Assembly (NCBI GenBank): GCA_913058335.1
Contig: CAJXPX010000001.1
Location: forward strand, 308,618-372,617
Source: an uncultured Hyphomonadaceae bacterium
Lineage (GTDB): Bacteria > Pseudomonadota > Alphaproteobacteria > Caulobacterales > Maricaulaceae
Direction: 5' to 3'
DNA length: 64,000 bases
A program made the position numbers and the translations under genes. The first letter of the stretch is position 1. Every line of letters starts with the position of its first letter. Shown here in pieces: positions 17,425-28,213 of the stretch. The notes under the pieces were generated by a model. The model was not told the origin of the DNA, made no database searches, and saw only the letters and a list, made by a program, of their open reading frames with translations.

Positions 17425-18174
17425 TTAAGCGGCTGTTGCTATGCTTTCACGGCCACGAATTCTTTTGCTAAAGAGGGCATATCGATCTTTGAAGTCAACC
17501 ATTTTAGCCAAGTCTACTGTGTTTAAAAACTCTATTCTCTGACGTTTATACTGAATATAGCCGGCACGCTCCAAATCACTCATTACTTTACTCACTGTTA
17601 CATTTGTCAGCCCCAATGAATCCGCTATTTCGTATTGTGTGAGAGGCAAAAATAAGCTTTGGCTGTCTTCTTGATTTTTAATGTCGACCTTACTTTTCAG
17701 AAGCAGAAGAAAATAAACAATTTTATGCTTCGCATCCATGCGGCTCATGGAGCAGATCCGCTCTTGCATTATAACGTCCTGAAGCCCCACGACTGAAAGA
17801 AAATACTCTACCAATCCCGCAGATTCATGCATGATTTCCAGAAAATCATTTCTTTGAATAGACACCAAGGTAGAGGCCGACAAAACCTTGAGAGAAGTAG
17901 GCGTTTCTTTACTTGTAAGAAACTCCAATCCGATCACATCATTAGGCGTATAAAAATTTAGGAGTTGTCGTCCGCCATTTGCCAAGACATTAAAAGACGT
18001 CAGCCAGCCCTGCTGAACAATATAGATGTAATTTACTGTATCGCCCGCATTATAGACTGTCTCGCCTTCGATCAGGGTGTGTTGCCGCATTTCCACAGCA
18101 TCAATAATTTCTTTGGAAGCGTCGCTTAGAACACTCTTCGATTCTAAAACATGTTTCCCAAAGGCATTAAACAC
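17425..18174 (-). CDS. Crp/Fnr family transcriptional regulator
   Basis: A 249-residue regulator. Residues about 30-150 form the cyclic-nucleotide-binding-like beta barrel (IYIVQQGWLTSFNVLANGGR, FYTPNDVIGLE). The C-terminal winged helix contains LPLTQYEIADSLGLTNVTVS followed by KVMSDLERAGYIQY, the DNA-recognition helix. The Fnr-type N-terminal cysteine cluster is absent, so direct oxygen sensing through an iron-sulfur cluster is unlikely. It is convergent with motE and divergent from pgm. The ligand is unknown. Proximity to the flagellar genes does not by itself show that it controls them. Confidence 0.9.
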   Translation of the reverse strand: MFNAFGKHVLESKSVLSDASKEIIDAVEMRQHTLIEGETVYNAGDTVNYIYIVQQGWLTSFNVLANGGRQLLNFYTPNDVIGLEFLTSKETPTSLKVLSASTLVSIQRNDFLEIMHESAGLVEYFLSVVGLQDVIMQERICSMSRMDAKHKIVYFLLLLKSKVDIKNQEDSQSLFLPLTQYEIADSLGLTNVTVSKVMSDLERAGYIQYKRQRIEFLNTVDLAKMVDFKDRYALFSKRIRGRESIATAA

Positions 18175-18282
18175 AAAATTCTCCTTTTATCATAAGGGTT
18201 AAACCCCTTTAAAGAGAACTTCGTTCCAATCTGTCTGCGAAAGTTTATGACTCTAACGTGATTGTGATTTTAAAACTAATAG

Positions 18283-18297
18283 TCGCGACAGACGCGA
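18283..18297. promoter_or_regulatory. Short inverted repeat between the crp-like gene and pgm
   Basis: The 185-base divergent region holds TCGCG-ACAGA-CGCGA, a perfect 5-base inverted repeat. It could be an operator for either gene, possibly autoregulation by the Crp/Fnr protein, but it does not match the Crp (TGTGA-N6-TCACA) or Fnr consensus. Confidence 0.25.
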
Positions 18298-18338
18298 AAA
18301 CTGGTAGTAAGTTTACAAATTATATAGGGGCTGTGTGA

Positions 18339-19982
<1,644 letters not shown>

Positions 19983-20006
19983 GTCATCTGAAGGCGTCGA
20001 TACTCT

Positions 20007-21227
20007 TTAGATTACGGCAGATTTAAGATCTGCCGTATCATCGACTAAAGCCTTCTTATCCAGGGTTTTTCCCTTTCCCAGAACCATGCGTCCTAACATA
20101 AATTCTCGAGGCGAGTTCACCGCATCCACGGCCAAGAGCTTGTCCCCTTTAAAATAAAAAGCGGCAAACTCTCGGGAGTTTTCTATATCCCCGCGAATAA
20201 TAAGCTCGTCATACCCGTCTGACAGGCCGGCAATTTGTAATTTCAAATCATACTGATCTGACCAAAACCAAGGGAGGCTATTATAAGGCTTGGGCTGACC
20301 ATTTATATGAGTCGCTACAGTTTTTGCTTGTTCAGTTGCGTTTGGAACGGATTCAAGCCTGACATGCCGATCATAGATCGGATTAAAATGCCACGTCACA
20401 TCTCCCGCAGCATATATATCAGAATCAGATGTCTGGCAAAACGCATTGACTTCAACCCCATTCCCCACAGTCAGGCCTGACATTTCCGCCAGTTCCATAT
20501 TTGGAATAACTCCAATACCGATAATGACCATATCAGCATCGAAATTTTGCTGACAAGAAGTGGAGACTTTCAATCTATCATTTGATTTGGAAATCTCTGA
20601 CGCCACAACGCCGTCAAGGATGTTAACACCCTCTTCCTGATGTACCCGTTTATAGAAATGGGAAAGTTCTGGCGCGGTCACCCTCTGTAATATGCGCGGC
20701 ATGGCCTCGAGAATAGTAACTTCCATGCCTTGTTTCCGAAGAGAGGCCGCCGTTTCAAGGCCGATATAGCCGCCGCCGATAATAACGGCGCGTTTTCCCG
20801 GAGCGACTTGAGATTTAATGGCCAAAACATCTTTCGTGTCCCGGAGGTAATAAACCCCTTTTAAATCCTCTCCTGGAACAGGTAAATTTCTGATCCTCGC
20901 GCCTGTCGCCAATACGAGTTTGTCATAAGGATATATATCACCGTCCTCTGTTAGAATGGATTTTTCTTCGCGGTTTATGGCCCCTACTCTGACTCCGAGT
21001 TTTAAGTCTATATTCGCCTTCTCATAAATCTCAGCGGGACGAATGAGAATGTCCCCTAACGTTTTGTCCCCGGACAAAAAGTCTTTTGAAAGAGGCGGAC
21101 GGTGATAAGGTAAATCCTCTTCGTCACCGATAACGGTAATAGGTCCTTCCCAGCCGCCTTGGCGAAGGGAAATACAGAGTTGAGCCGCCGCATGGCTGGC
21201 CCCGATAATAATACATTTTTCAGTCAT
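20007..21227 (-). CDS. FAD-dependent ferredoxin/rubredoxin reductase-like oxidoreductase
   Basis: A 406-residue flavoprotein of the pyridine-nucleotide-disulfide oxidoreductase family. The FAD-binding N-terminus is IIGASHAAAQLCISLRQGGW. The NAD(P)-binding motif is VIIGGGYIGLETAASLRKQG. The second FAD motif is DIYAAGDVTWHF. The C-terminal reductase domain is of the ferredoxin-reductase type. It probably passes electrons from NADH to a ferredoxin for a P450 or dioxygenase, but no such partner is in the window. It lies 3 bases downstream of acs on the same strand, so it may be cotranscribed with the acetate genes. Confidence 0.9.
   Translation of the reverse strand: MTEKCIIIGASHAAAQLCISLRQGGWEGPITVIGDEEDLPYHRPPLSKDFLSGDKTLGDILIRPAEIYEKANIDLKLGVRVGAINREEKSILTEDGDIYPYDKLVLATGARIRNLPVPGEDLKGVYYLRDTKDVLAIKSQVAPGKRAVIIGGGYIGLETAASLRKQGMEVTILEAMPRILQRVTAPELSHFYKRVHQEEGVNILDGVVASEISKSNDRLKVSTSCQQNFDADMVIIGIGVIPNMELAEMSGLTVGNGVEVNAFCQTSDSDIYAAGDVTWHFNPIYDRHVRLESVPNATEQAKTVATHINGQPKPYNSLPWFWSDQYDLKLQIAGLSDGYDELIIRGDIENSREFAAFYFKGDKLLAVDAVNSPREFMLGRMVLGKGKTLDKKALVDDTADLKSAVI
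20013..20037. terminator. Perfect 10-base hairpin between convergent pgm and flavoprotein genes
   Basis: TACGGCAGAT-TTAAG-ATCTGCCGTA is a perfect 10-base-pair stem lying inside the last codons of the flavoprotein gene, next to its stop. No strong U-tract follows on either strand. It may still stop or stabilise the two converging transcripts. Confidence 0.5.
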
Positions 21228-21230
21228 AAG

Positions 21231-23189
21231 TCAGGCTTTGTTTTTTCTATTAGCGATGAGGTCATTCACAACGTCTGGGTCGGCGAGGGTAGAGGTATCG
21301 CCCAAATTATCATATTTGTCTTCCGCAATTTTACGCAAGATACGACGCATGATTTTGCCCGAGCGCGTCTTAGGAAGGCCCGGCGCAAATTGAATGAGGT
21401 CTGGTGACGCAATCGGGCCAATTTCAGAACGGACATGTTTAACGAGCTCTTTGCGCAGCGTCTCATCCGGCACTACTCCTGATGTGCACGTCACATAGGC
21501 GTAAATGCCCTGCCCCTTAATATCATGCGGATATCCGACGACAGCAGCTTCGGCCACAGCAGCGTGAGAAACCAGAGCGCTTTCCACTTCGGCGGTTCCC
21601 ATTCGGTGGCCAGAGACGTTAATGACATCATCAACACGTCCCGTAATCCAGTAAAAGCCGTCGGCATCGCGCTTACATCCATCCCCCGTAAAATAACTCC
21701 CGGGATAAGCCGAAAAATACGTATCGATAAAACGCTGATGATCGCCGTAAACTGTGCGCATCTGGCCGGGCCAGCTTTGTTTAATAATCAGATTGCCTTC
21801 GGCTTCGCCCGTAAGCTCCTTGCCCTCTGCATCGACAAGAGCGGGCTCAATCCCGAAGAAGGGAAAAGTGGCCGAGCCGGGTTTCATCGGCGTTGTCCCG
21901 GGTAGCGGCACAATCATCGCGCCTCCCGTTTCAGTCTGCCACCAAGTGTCGACGATTGGGCAGCGCCCCTCGCCCACCGTATGGAAATACCACTCCCAGG
22001 CTTCGGGGTTGATCGGCTCGCCCACAGTCCCCAGAACCCTTAGGGAGCTACGGTCCGTGGACTTTACCGGTCCATCCCCTTCGCGCATTAACGCTCGAAT
22101 GGCCGTGGGCGCCGTGTAAAACAGTGAGACTTTGTGCTTATCGCAAACCTGCCAAAAGCGCGACGAATCCGGATAGCTTGGTACGCCTTCGAACATCACC
22201 GTCGTCGCGCCATTGGCGAGCGGCCCGTAAATAATATAGGTGTGTCCCGTGACCCAGCCGACATCCGCTGTGCACCAATAAACATCATCTTCTTTTAGAT
22301 CAAAAACATGTTCGTGGGTCAGAGCCGCCCAAACAAGATAGCCCCCCGTCGTATGGAGAACGCCTTTTGGCTTTCCCGTCGATCCGGACGTATAGAGAAT
22401 AAAGAGCGGGTCTTCGGCGTTCATCGGCTCTGGCATGCAGTCATCAGATACCTTTTCCACCGCTTCATGCAGCCAGACATCGCGCCCGCTCTGCCAGTTC
22501 ACCTCTCCGCCCGTACGGCGAACGCACAAAACCTTAGAGACGGGTTTGTCGGCCTTAGCGGCAATCTCGCACGCCGCATCACAATTGGCTTTCAGCGGGA
22601 TGGATTTTGACCCTCTTACGCCTTCATCAGCAGTAATCACCACAGTGCTGTCACAATCGGTTATGCGGCCTGCCAAAGCCTCAGGGGAGAACCCGCCAAA
22701 GACAACGGAATGGACCGCTCCAATACGTGCACAGGCCAGCATCGCAAATCCCGCTTCGGGAATCATAGGCATATATAGCGTCACCCGGTCGCCTTTTTTC
22801 ACCCCTATCTTTTTCAGGACATTGGCGAGGCGACAGACCTCCAAGTGAGTCTCTTTGTAAGTAAAAGTTTTACTATCTGACGGCTCATCGCCTTCCCAGA
22901 TAATGGCCGGTTTGTCCCCGCGGGTTTCCAGATGACGGTCTAGGCAATTAGACGTGACGTTCAAAACGCCGTCCTCATACCACTTCACGGATAAATCGGA
23001 TTTGCTCCAATTGGCGTTTTTGACTTTTGTGTAGGGCTTTATCCAGTCGAGACGTTGCCCCATTTCCCCCCAGAAGCTTTCCGGGTCAGCAATCGACGCC
23101 GCATAGATTGACCCATATTGCTCTGGCCCGATATTGCTGTTTCCCGCAAACTCTTTAGGAACCGGATAGGTCTTGACGTCTTCGCTCAT
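21231..23189 (-). CDS. acs: Acetyl-CoA synthetase
   Basis: A 652-residue AMP-forming acetate-CoA ligase, the same length as E. coli Acs. The phosphate loop is [20 protein letters not shown]. The adenylate-forming motif [10 protein letters not shown] is present, as is GYWITGR-like [20 protein letters not shown]. The C-terminal [15 protein letters not shown] contains the lysine that is acetylated by Pat-type enzymes in this family. The start ([11 protein letters not shown]) has AAGGA upstream and lies 35 bases inside the symporter gene. It activates acetate imported by the neighbouring transporter. Confidence 0.97.
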   Translation of the reverse strand: MSEDVKTYPVPKEFAGNSNIGPEQYGSIYAASIADPESFWGEMGQRLDWIKPYTKVKNANWSKSDLSVKWYEDGVLNVTSNCLDRHLETRGDKPAIIWEGDEPSDSKTFTYKETHLEVCRLANVLKKIGVKKGDRVTLYMPMIPEAGFAMLACARIGAVHSVVFGGFSPEALAGRITDCDSTVVITADEGVRGSKSIPLKANCDAACEIAAKADKPVSKVLCVRRTGGEVNWQSGRDVWLHEAVEKVSDDCMPEPMNAEDPLFILYTSGSTGKPKGVLHTTGGYLVWAALTHEHVFDLKEDDVYWCTADVGWVTGHTYIIYGPLANGATTVMFEGVPSYPDSSRFWQVCDKHKVSLFYTAPTAIRALMREGDGPVKSTDRSSLRVLGTVGEPINPEAWEWYFHTVGEGRCPIVDTWWQTETGGAMIVPLPGTTPMKPGSATFPFFGIEPALVDAEGKELTGEAEGNLIIKQSWPGQMRTVYGDHQRFIDTYFSAYPGSYFTGDGCKRDADGFYWITGRVDDVINVSGHRMGTAEVESALVSHAAVAEAAVVGYPHDIKGQGIYAYVTCTSGVVPDETLRKELVKHVRSEIGPIASPDLIQFAPGLPKTRSGKIMRRILRKIAEDKYDNLGDTSTLADPDVVNDLIANRKNKA

Positions 23190-24939
23190 AAATTTTTTCC
23201 TTCACAGTGCCGGGGATACGAATATCATCCACGAGGGTTTGAATAGCAAGCGGAGGCGGCGCTGTCACGAGCGACAATATAACGCCAACTGTCAGCGAGA
23301 CCCACATAAAGGCAAACCCTATCCCTTCCGGTGAAATACCAAACCACCAACCTTCTTCTGTTCCGCCCATAAATTTGAAATAGCTAATGTAACTCACAGT
23401 TGATATTAACCCCGTTAGCATGGCCGCTATGGCCCCTTCTCGGTTCATGCGTTTCCAAAATATTCCCAAAAAGATGATCGGGAAAAGCGAGGCAGCTGCA
23501 ATCCCAAAGGCAAAGGCGACGACCTGCGCCACAAATGGCAGACTCGAAGCGAAGGCCCCAATGAAACCGGCCGCTATTACCGCGGCAGCCGCTGCCAATC
23601 TGGCTGCGAGCATTTCTTGTTTCTCCGTCATATCCGGCGTGAAGGTCTTTTTCAAAAGGTCATGCGAGACAGCGGAACTTATGACCATCAACAAACCGGC
23701 AGCCGTGGAAAGGGCCGCAGCCAGCCCTCCGGCGACCACCAGACCAATCACCCATGCGGGAAGCTGGGCAATTTGCGGGTTCGCCAAAACAAAAATATCG
23801 CGGTTCGGGTCCACTTCGTTCTCAATATTATCAGGGGCGTTCGGACCGCGATATTGCATGATGCCGTCTTGGTTTTTATCCTCAAAAGATAATAGTCCGG
23901 TTTTCTCCCAATCCTTATACCACGCGGGAACCGGCTTCCCCCCCTCTGAACTAATCTCGGCGGCGCGGGTCTCATAATCCTCGCCATCTTGAATATAGGT
24001 GGCTTCATTAACGGTCTCGACGAAGTTCATCCGCGCAAAAGCGCCAATCGCGGGAGCCGTTGTATAAAGTAAAGCGATGAATATCAGAGCCCAGCCTGCA
24101 GATTTTCGAGCGGCCTTGGCGGAGTTTACAGTGAAAAAGCGAATAATAACATGCGGCAGTCCCGAGGTCCCAAACATCAGAGCCGCCGTGATACAAAAAA
24201 CATCAATCTTGGATTTGTCCGTCGATGTATATTCAATAAAGCCCAATTCCGTCAGGACTGTGTTTAACTTTTCCAGCATGGGGACATCTGTTCCCACAGC
24301 GTTTCCTATGAAGCCCAATTGCGGGACGGCATTTCCGGTAATGATAAGCGAGATAAAAATAGCCGGGACCGTATAAGCAAATATCATCACAACATATTGC
24401 GCCACTTGGGTATAGGTAATGCCTTTCATTCCGCCCCAAACCGCATAAATAAATACAATCGCAGACCCGATAATTATGCCCAAATTAAAGTCAACACCAA
24501 GAAAGCCAGAGAACGCCACCCCAACGCCCTTCATCTGTCCGGCAATATAAGTGAAACTCACCATCAGAGCGCAAATTACGGCAATGACACGGGCCAATTT
24601 CGAATAATATCTGTCTCCGACAAAATCAGGAACAGTGAATTTCCCGAACTCTCTCAAATAGGGCGCGAGCAAGAGAGCCAAGAGGACATAACCCCCGGTC
24701 CACCCCATCAGGTAAACAGAGCCGCCATAGCCGAGAAAGGCTATTAAACCAGCCATAGACAAAAAACTCGCCGCGCTCATCCAGTCCGCGCCTGTGGCCA
24801 TACCGTTCAAGGCCGGATGAACATCATGCCCGGCGACATAAAACTCATCGGTCGACCCGGCCCGCGCCCAGACTGCAATACCTATATAAATCCCGAAGGT
24901 CAGAATAACGAAAAAATACGTCCAAAGGGTCTGATCCAT
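23155..24939 (-). CDS. Sodium/solute symporter, acetate-permease type
   Basis: A 594-residue transporter of the sodium:solute symporter family, related to ActP and the VC_2705-type subfamily. About 13 membrane helices are visible. Family motifs include [60 protein letters not shown] and [21 protein letters not shown] soluble insertion at about residues 305-380 ([20 protein letters not shown]) is typical of this subfamily. It follows the DUF4212 gene by 4 bases and its 3' end overlaps acs. Substrate (acetate or another short carboxylate) is inferred from context. Confidence 0.9.
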   Translation of the reverse strand: MDQTLWTYFFVILTFGIYIGIAVWARAGSTDEFYVAGHDVHPALNGMATGADWMSAASFLSMAGLIAFLGYGGSVYLMGWTGGYVLLALLLAPYLREFGKFTVPDFVGDRYYSKLARVIAVICALMVSFTYIAGQMKGVGVAFSGFLGVDFNLGIIIGSAIVFIYAVWGGMKGITYTQVAQYVVMIFAYTVPAIFISLIITGNAVPQLGFIGNAVGTDVPMLEKLNTVLTELGFIEYTSTDKSKIDVFCITAALMFGTSGLPHVIIRFFTVNSAKAARKSAGWALIFIALLYTTAPAIGAFARMNFVETVNEATYIQDGEDYETRAAEISSEGGKPVPAWYKDWEKTGLLSFEDKNQDGIMQYRGPNAPDNIENEVDPNRDIFVLANPQIAQLPAWVIGLVVAGGLAAALSTAAGLLMVISSAVSHDLLKKTFTPDMTEKQEMLAARLAAAAAVIAAGFIGAFASSLPFVAQVVAFAFGIAAASLFPIIFLGIFWKRMNREGAIAAMLTGLISTVSYISYFKFMGGTEEGWWFGISPEGIGFAFMWVSLTVGVILSLVTAPPPLAIQTLVDDIRIPGTVKEKIYERRRQDLSGS

Positions 24940-24943
24940 GATC

Positions 24944-25207
24944 CTACCCTTTTATTCCGAATTTTCGTTCAAGCCGCGTCATTTGGATACAATAAATAAT
25001 GATCAAAAGAACGAAGATATATATTGATCCGTTTTGCGCCATCCAAAATCCAAAAGGCGCTCCGCCTATTGAAAAATTATCAAGCGCATCTCGGAACAAA
25101 ATACCGGCCCCGAAAGATACAATAAACCAGATGAGAAGGAGGCAAACAGTAAGCCGTTTCGTCGCTCGCCAATAAAGCGCCCGGTTTTCAACCTGATCGT
25201 CTATCAT
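24944..25207 (-). CDS. DUF4212 small membrane subunit of the symporter
   Basis: An 87-residue protein with two membrane helices (LTVCLLLIWFIVSFGAGILF and NGSIYIFVLLIIIYCIQMTR) and short charged ends. Between them APFGFWMAQNGSI is the conserved DUF4212 core. This family is regularly encoded just ahead of VC_2705-type sodium/solute symporters, as here with a 4-base gap, and probably acts as a small partner subunit. It is the first gene of the DUF4212-symporter-acs operon. Confidence 0.9.
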   Translation of the reverse strand: MIDDQVENRALYWRATKRLTVCLLLIWFIVSFGAGILFRDALDNFSIGGAPFGFWMAQNGSIYIFVLLIIIYCIQMTRLERKFGIKG

Positions 25208-25422
25208 AGTTTTCCCCTGAATTATTAGGGTAGTGTAACAAGCATGGGCAAGATAGCCATCAAGAAATTATGGAGTGGAAATGGGTGGGGGTGGAGTTGT
25301 GTTTTACCGCTGCTGCAGAGCTTTGTCATATCTTAAAACAAATCTTGACTGCCAGACAAACTGGGTTTCCAAAATGAGGATTTAGATTATATATAAGCCT
25401 TAGAAAGTTAATTCACATTAGC
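25208..25422. other. Leader region upstream of the acetate operon
   Basis: A 215-base stretch between the DUF4212 start and the small gene at 25423. It probably contains the promoter of the minus-strand acetate operon. I see no coding frame, hairpin with U-tract or RNA gene in it. Confidence 0.4.
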
Positions 25423-25596
25423 TTAAAACAAGCCTGTAATTCTAAGTATTACGGCCAATACAACCATTCCAACGAGGCCGGCGAAGAAAATGATTCGTCG
25501 CTTCCGAGTCTTGAGAATAATTTCTCCACCGCGCGCCTTGTCAGCTGAAATTCTCTTGGGCTTGGGCTTGGGTTCTGGTTTTGGATTTTTGTTCAT
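25423..25596 (-). CDS. Small conserved membrane peptide
   Basis: A 57-codon reading frame: MNKNPKPEPKPKPKRISAD, then KARGGEIILKTRKRRIIFF, then AGLVGMVVLAVILRITGLF and a TAA stop. A Lys/Pro-rich tail is followed by a basic patch (KTRKRR) and one C-terminal membrane helix. The ISADKARGGEIILKT block resembles short alphaproteobacterial proteins with a SADEARGGEIVLKTP-like motif, sometimes mislabelled as transporter permeases. The ATG is at 25594-25596; no clear ribosome binding site is seen. Function is unknown. Recognition is from pattern memory, so family membership needs a search. Confidence 0.72.
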   Translation of the reverse strand: MNKNPKPEPKPKPKRISADKARGGEIILKTRKRRIIFFAGLVGMVVLAVILRITGLF

Positions 25597-25980
25597 GAGT
25601 ATAATTATAGCTTTGACGATTTAACACGGCCAATTCTACAATCCTTAATCTAGGTTCAGGTCCCTGTAAGTGGGGTTGCCCCTTTCGCCTTGTCGCCTTG
25701 TCGCCTGAAAGTTCTTACCATAATTATTTCCACATTTAACTAATTGTCACGGGTTAGAATTTTCCTCCGGCAAGGTCATCACCCCGTTTAGTCATGAGAG
25801 TCGCCTAAGCGATTACAAACCTGTTGGGACTATGGATATAAGATACGCTACAATTACTCCCTCGTTCCTTTAAAAATCTGTCACCTCAGTTTTTAATTTG
25901 TTTAGTATATCTGTTAAATTAAACAAATGACGTTAAAATCGAAGCCCATATAATTTGCAGCTTTCCAGTTCAGGGGGTAA
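25597..25980. other. Gene-poor stretch with a short tandem repeat
   Basis: A 384-base stretch without a convincing gene on either strand. It holds two and a half copies of the 8-base unit TCGCCTTG at 25685-25708 and an AT-rich part near 25860-25950. No tRNA, hairpin terminator or known riboswitch is evident. Confidence 0.4.
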
Positions 25981-26295
25981 TTACTTCCGGTCCAGAAGAT
26001 CATCCGTAACGTGCATAAGCAGTAATGGTTCATCCGCCGTGTCAGCGACCGCTTCTACAAAAGCTTGTCGAGTGTCGGGATCATCATAAGTCATCTTGGC
26101 GTCAAACGCCTTTTGCCAAGTTTCCTCATCTGGCCATTCGGCAACTCCAATAAAACGCCCGTCCTTGTCGCGATGAAGTCGAGATCCCAGACTGCCGTAT
26201 TTTTCCTGAATGAGTTGCGTTCCGCGCCGCCACGCCGTCCGGAATTGTTCTTCTTTGCCTGGGTGTACTTTCCACCAATAACCCGCAACGAACAT
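25981..26295 (-). CDS. Antibiotic biosynthesis monooxygenase (ABM)-like domain protein
   Basis: A 104-residue single-domain protein resembling the dimeric alpha/beta-barrel ABM family: VAGYWWKVHPGKEEQFRTAW, then LGSRLHRDKDGRFIGVAEWP and DEETWQKAFDA. Such proteins range from quinol monooxygenases to heme-degrading or stress proteins, so the substrate cannot be named. It has a near-perfect ribosome binding site (AAGGAGGT) seven bases before the ATG, suggesting high expression. It stands alone, with unannotated sequence on both sides. Confidence 0.78.
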   Translation of the reverse strand: MFVAGYWWKVHPGKEEQFRTAWRRGTQLIQEKYGSLGSRLHRDKDGRFIGVAEWPDEETWQKAFDAKMTYDDPDTRQAFVEAVADTADEPLLLMHVTDDLLDRK

Positions 26296-26639
26296 TTATA
26301 AACCTCCTTAGACACTAATTGCATCCCAAGAATTATTTCAGAGTTTTCCTAACCTGTCGCAAAACTCAATTGAAGTACACTTCGACCTCGAACTGGGATT
26401 CTATGCGGGCCACATCAGGAACTGATAATATACATGAAAGGCAATTTTGATCCACGTGGTAATTGGAAAAGCCTTTGGATCAAAGCCAGTGTTAGAAAAA
26501 TGGGAAATAACCTGCTCATATCCGCCGCCCTATCCTGACTACCCCAGCTTGCGCTTCTGCCATTAGGCATTAAAAATCGCATGGACGCAACACGATGGAG
26601 TTACATGACATTCTCCTTAAAATCCTTCATAATAGACCT
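26296..26639. other. Intergenic region upstream of the alcohol dehydrogenase
   Basis: About 340 bases between the divergent ABM-like gene and the preferred adh start. It must contain both promoters. Apart from the ribosome binding site of the ABM-like gene I see no RNA gene, terminator or convincing small frame. Confidence 0.4.
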
Positions 26640-27776
26640 ATGAAAGCACATTCCTTCCAAACTGTTTCCGATATTCGCATTGAAAACGGAGGCGCATCGA
26701 AGCTCGACCAATATGTACAAGGGCTTTGTAAAAATAAGCGCGTGGCCGTTATCACAGATAAAGGTGTCGCCTCCCTTGGCTTGATGGAGGCGGGCCTCGC
26801 CGCCCTTAAGGATGCAGGCTATAAAATTATGGTCTTTGACGAAGTTGTCGCTGATCCTCCCGAGGCAGTTGTTCTTAAAGGCGTTCAGGCAGTGAAGGAT
26901 TTTCAGGCCGGATTAGTTATAGGTTTTGGTGGCGGCAGCCCCATGGATACGGCTAAAGTCATTGCTTATATGGCTGCGCATGACCGCCCGATAAAAGAGG
27001 TTTATGGCGTTGGCAATGCGACTGGCAAACGTCTACCACTTATGCTCATCCCGACGACCTCCGGAACAGGTTCAGAAGTCACTAATGTTGCGATTATTAC
27101 CACGGGAGAAACAGAGAAGAGCGGCATCGTCGCCGACGCGCTTTACGCGGACCGCGTCTTACTCGACAGCGCGCTGACCGTCGGCCTTCCCAAATCCATT
27201 ACAGCGGCAACCGGGATTGACGCCATGGTTCACGCTATTGAGGCCTATACATCCGTTAAGCAGAAGAACCCGATTTCCGATGCTTTAGCACTGACGGCCC
27301 TTGGCAAGCTTCGAAACTCCATCGTCCAAGCCTGCAATCACCCAGATGATTTGGAGGCGCGGGAAACCATGCTTATCGGTGCCATGCTGGCCGGGCAGGC
27401 CTTTTCCAACGCTCCCGTCGGCGCAGTTCACGCCCTCGCCTATCCGCTTGGTGGGTTTTTCCATGTGCCGCATGGCCTCTCCAATGCGCTCGTTCTGACT
27501 GAAGTCCTGAAATACAATCAATCGGAAGCTGATGGATGGTACGGGGAAATTGCTGGGAGCTTGGGGCTTGACGCAAAAAGCGGGGCCCTGATTGACGATC
27601 TCATCCGGATCAAAAACGAAACGGCCGTGCCCCTCACCTTGACCCAGGTCAATATACCGGCGGACGCTATTCCCGTCATGGCAGAGGATGCGATGACCAA
27701 AGACCGCGTTCTCCAAAATAATCCTCGCAAAATGACCTATGACGCCACAGTCAAAATCTATGAATCGATTTTATAA
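26640..27776 (+). CDS. Iron-containing alcohol dehydrogenase
   Basis: A 378-residue group III dehydrogenase counted from ATG 26640 (MKAHSFQTVSDIRIENGG); an ATG at 26595 would add 15 residues that are not typical of the family. The NAD-binding motif is VIGFGGGSPMDTAKVIAYMA. PTTSGTGSEVTNVAIIT is the conserved family block. The metal ligands lie in GIDAMVHAIEAY and in GAVHALAYPLGGFFHVPHG (His residues) together with an earlier Asp. The substrate alcohol is unknown. Its stop overlaps the thioesterase start as TAATG, so the two are translationally coupled. Confidence 0.92.
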   Translation: MKAHSFQTVSDIRIENGGASKLDQYVQGLCKNKRVAVITDKGVASLGLMEAGLAALKDAGYKIMVFDEVVADPPEAVVLKGVQAVKDFQAGLVIGFGGGSPMDTAKVIAYMAAHDRPIKEVYGVGNATGKRLPLMLIPTTSGTGSEVTNVAIITTGETEKSGIVADALYADRVLLDSALTVGLPKSITAATGIDAMVHAIEAYTSVKQKNPISDALALTALGKLRNSIVQACNHPDDLEARETMLIGAMLAGQAFSNAPVGAVHALAYPLGGFFHVPHGLSNALVLTEVLKYNQSEADGWYGEIAGSLGLDAKSGALIDDLIRIKNETAVPLTLTQVNIPADAIPVMAEDAMTKDRVLQNNPRKMTYDATVKIYESIL

Positions 27777-28207
27777 TGCGCGCCCATCCAAACGCTCTGA
27801 CGGACTATATCCATTTTTTGAATATTCCTACCCGTTGGTCGGATAATGATGTTTACGGCCACATAAATAATGCGGTTTATTATTTATATTTTGACACGGT
27901 CGTGAATGACTACCTCATCCAACAAGAGCTGTTGGATTTAGAGACGTCCGACATTATTGGATTGGTTGTCAAAACGAGTTGTGATTATTTCGCCCCTGCC
28001 AGTTTCCCGGATATCATCAAAGCCGGATTGCGCGTGGCAAATCTAGGCAATTCCAGCGTGACCTACGAAATCGGATTGTTTCGCAACGACGAGGAAGAGG
28101 CCTGCGCCCAAGGCCAGTTCACCCATGTCTATGTCGATAAACGCTTCCGTCGGCCGGTCGAGCTTTCCGACGCCATGAGGACAGCGCTGCAAAGCCTTAA
28201 AAAGTAA
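27776..28207 (+). CDS. Acyl-CoA thioesterase (4HBT hot-dog fold)
   Basis: A 143-residue hot-dog protein. TRWSDNDVYGHINNAVYYLY contains the D-x-Y-G-H-x-N active-site pattern of the 4-hydroxybenzoyl-CoA thioesterase family. KTSCDYFAPASFPDIIKAGL and AQGQFTHVYVDKRFRRPV match the later strands. It probably hydrolyses acyl-CoA esters to free acids. It is coupled to the upstream dehydrogenase (TAATG) and convergent with the MaoC gene only 6 bases away. Confidence 0.9.
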   Translation: MRAHPNALTDYIHFLNIPTRWSDNDVYGHINNAVYYLYFDTVVNDYLIQQELLDLETSDIIGLVVKTSCDYFAPASFPDIIKAGLRVANLGNSSVTYEIGLFRNDEEEACAQGQFTHVYVDKRFRRPVELSDAMRTALQSLKK

Positions 28208-28213
28208 CTTCGT

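Noticed and set aside
25650-25680. GGTTCAGGTCCC segment resembling a tRNA T-arm
   Set aside because: No acceptor, D or anticodon stems can be drawn around it, so it is not a tRNA or an obvious tRNA-end attachment site.
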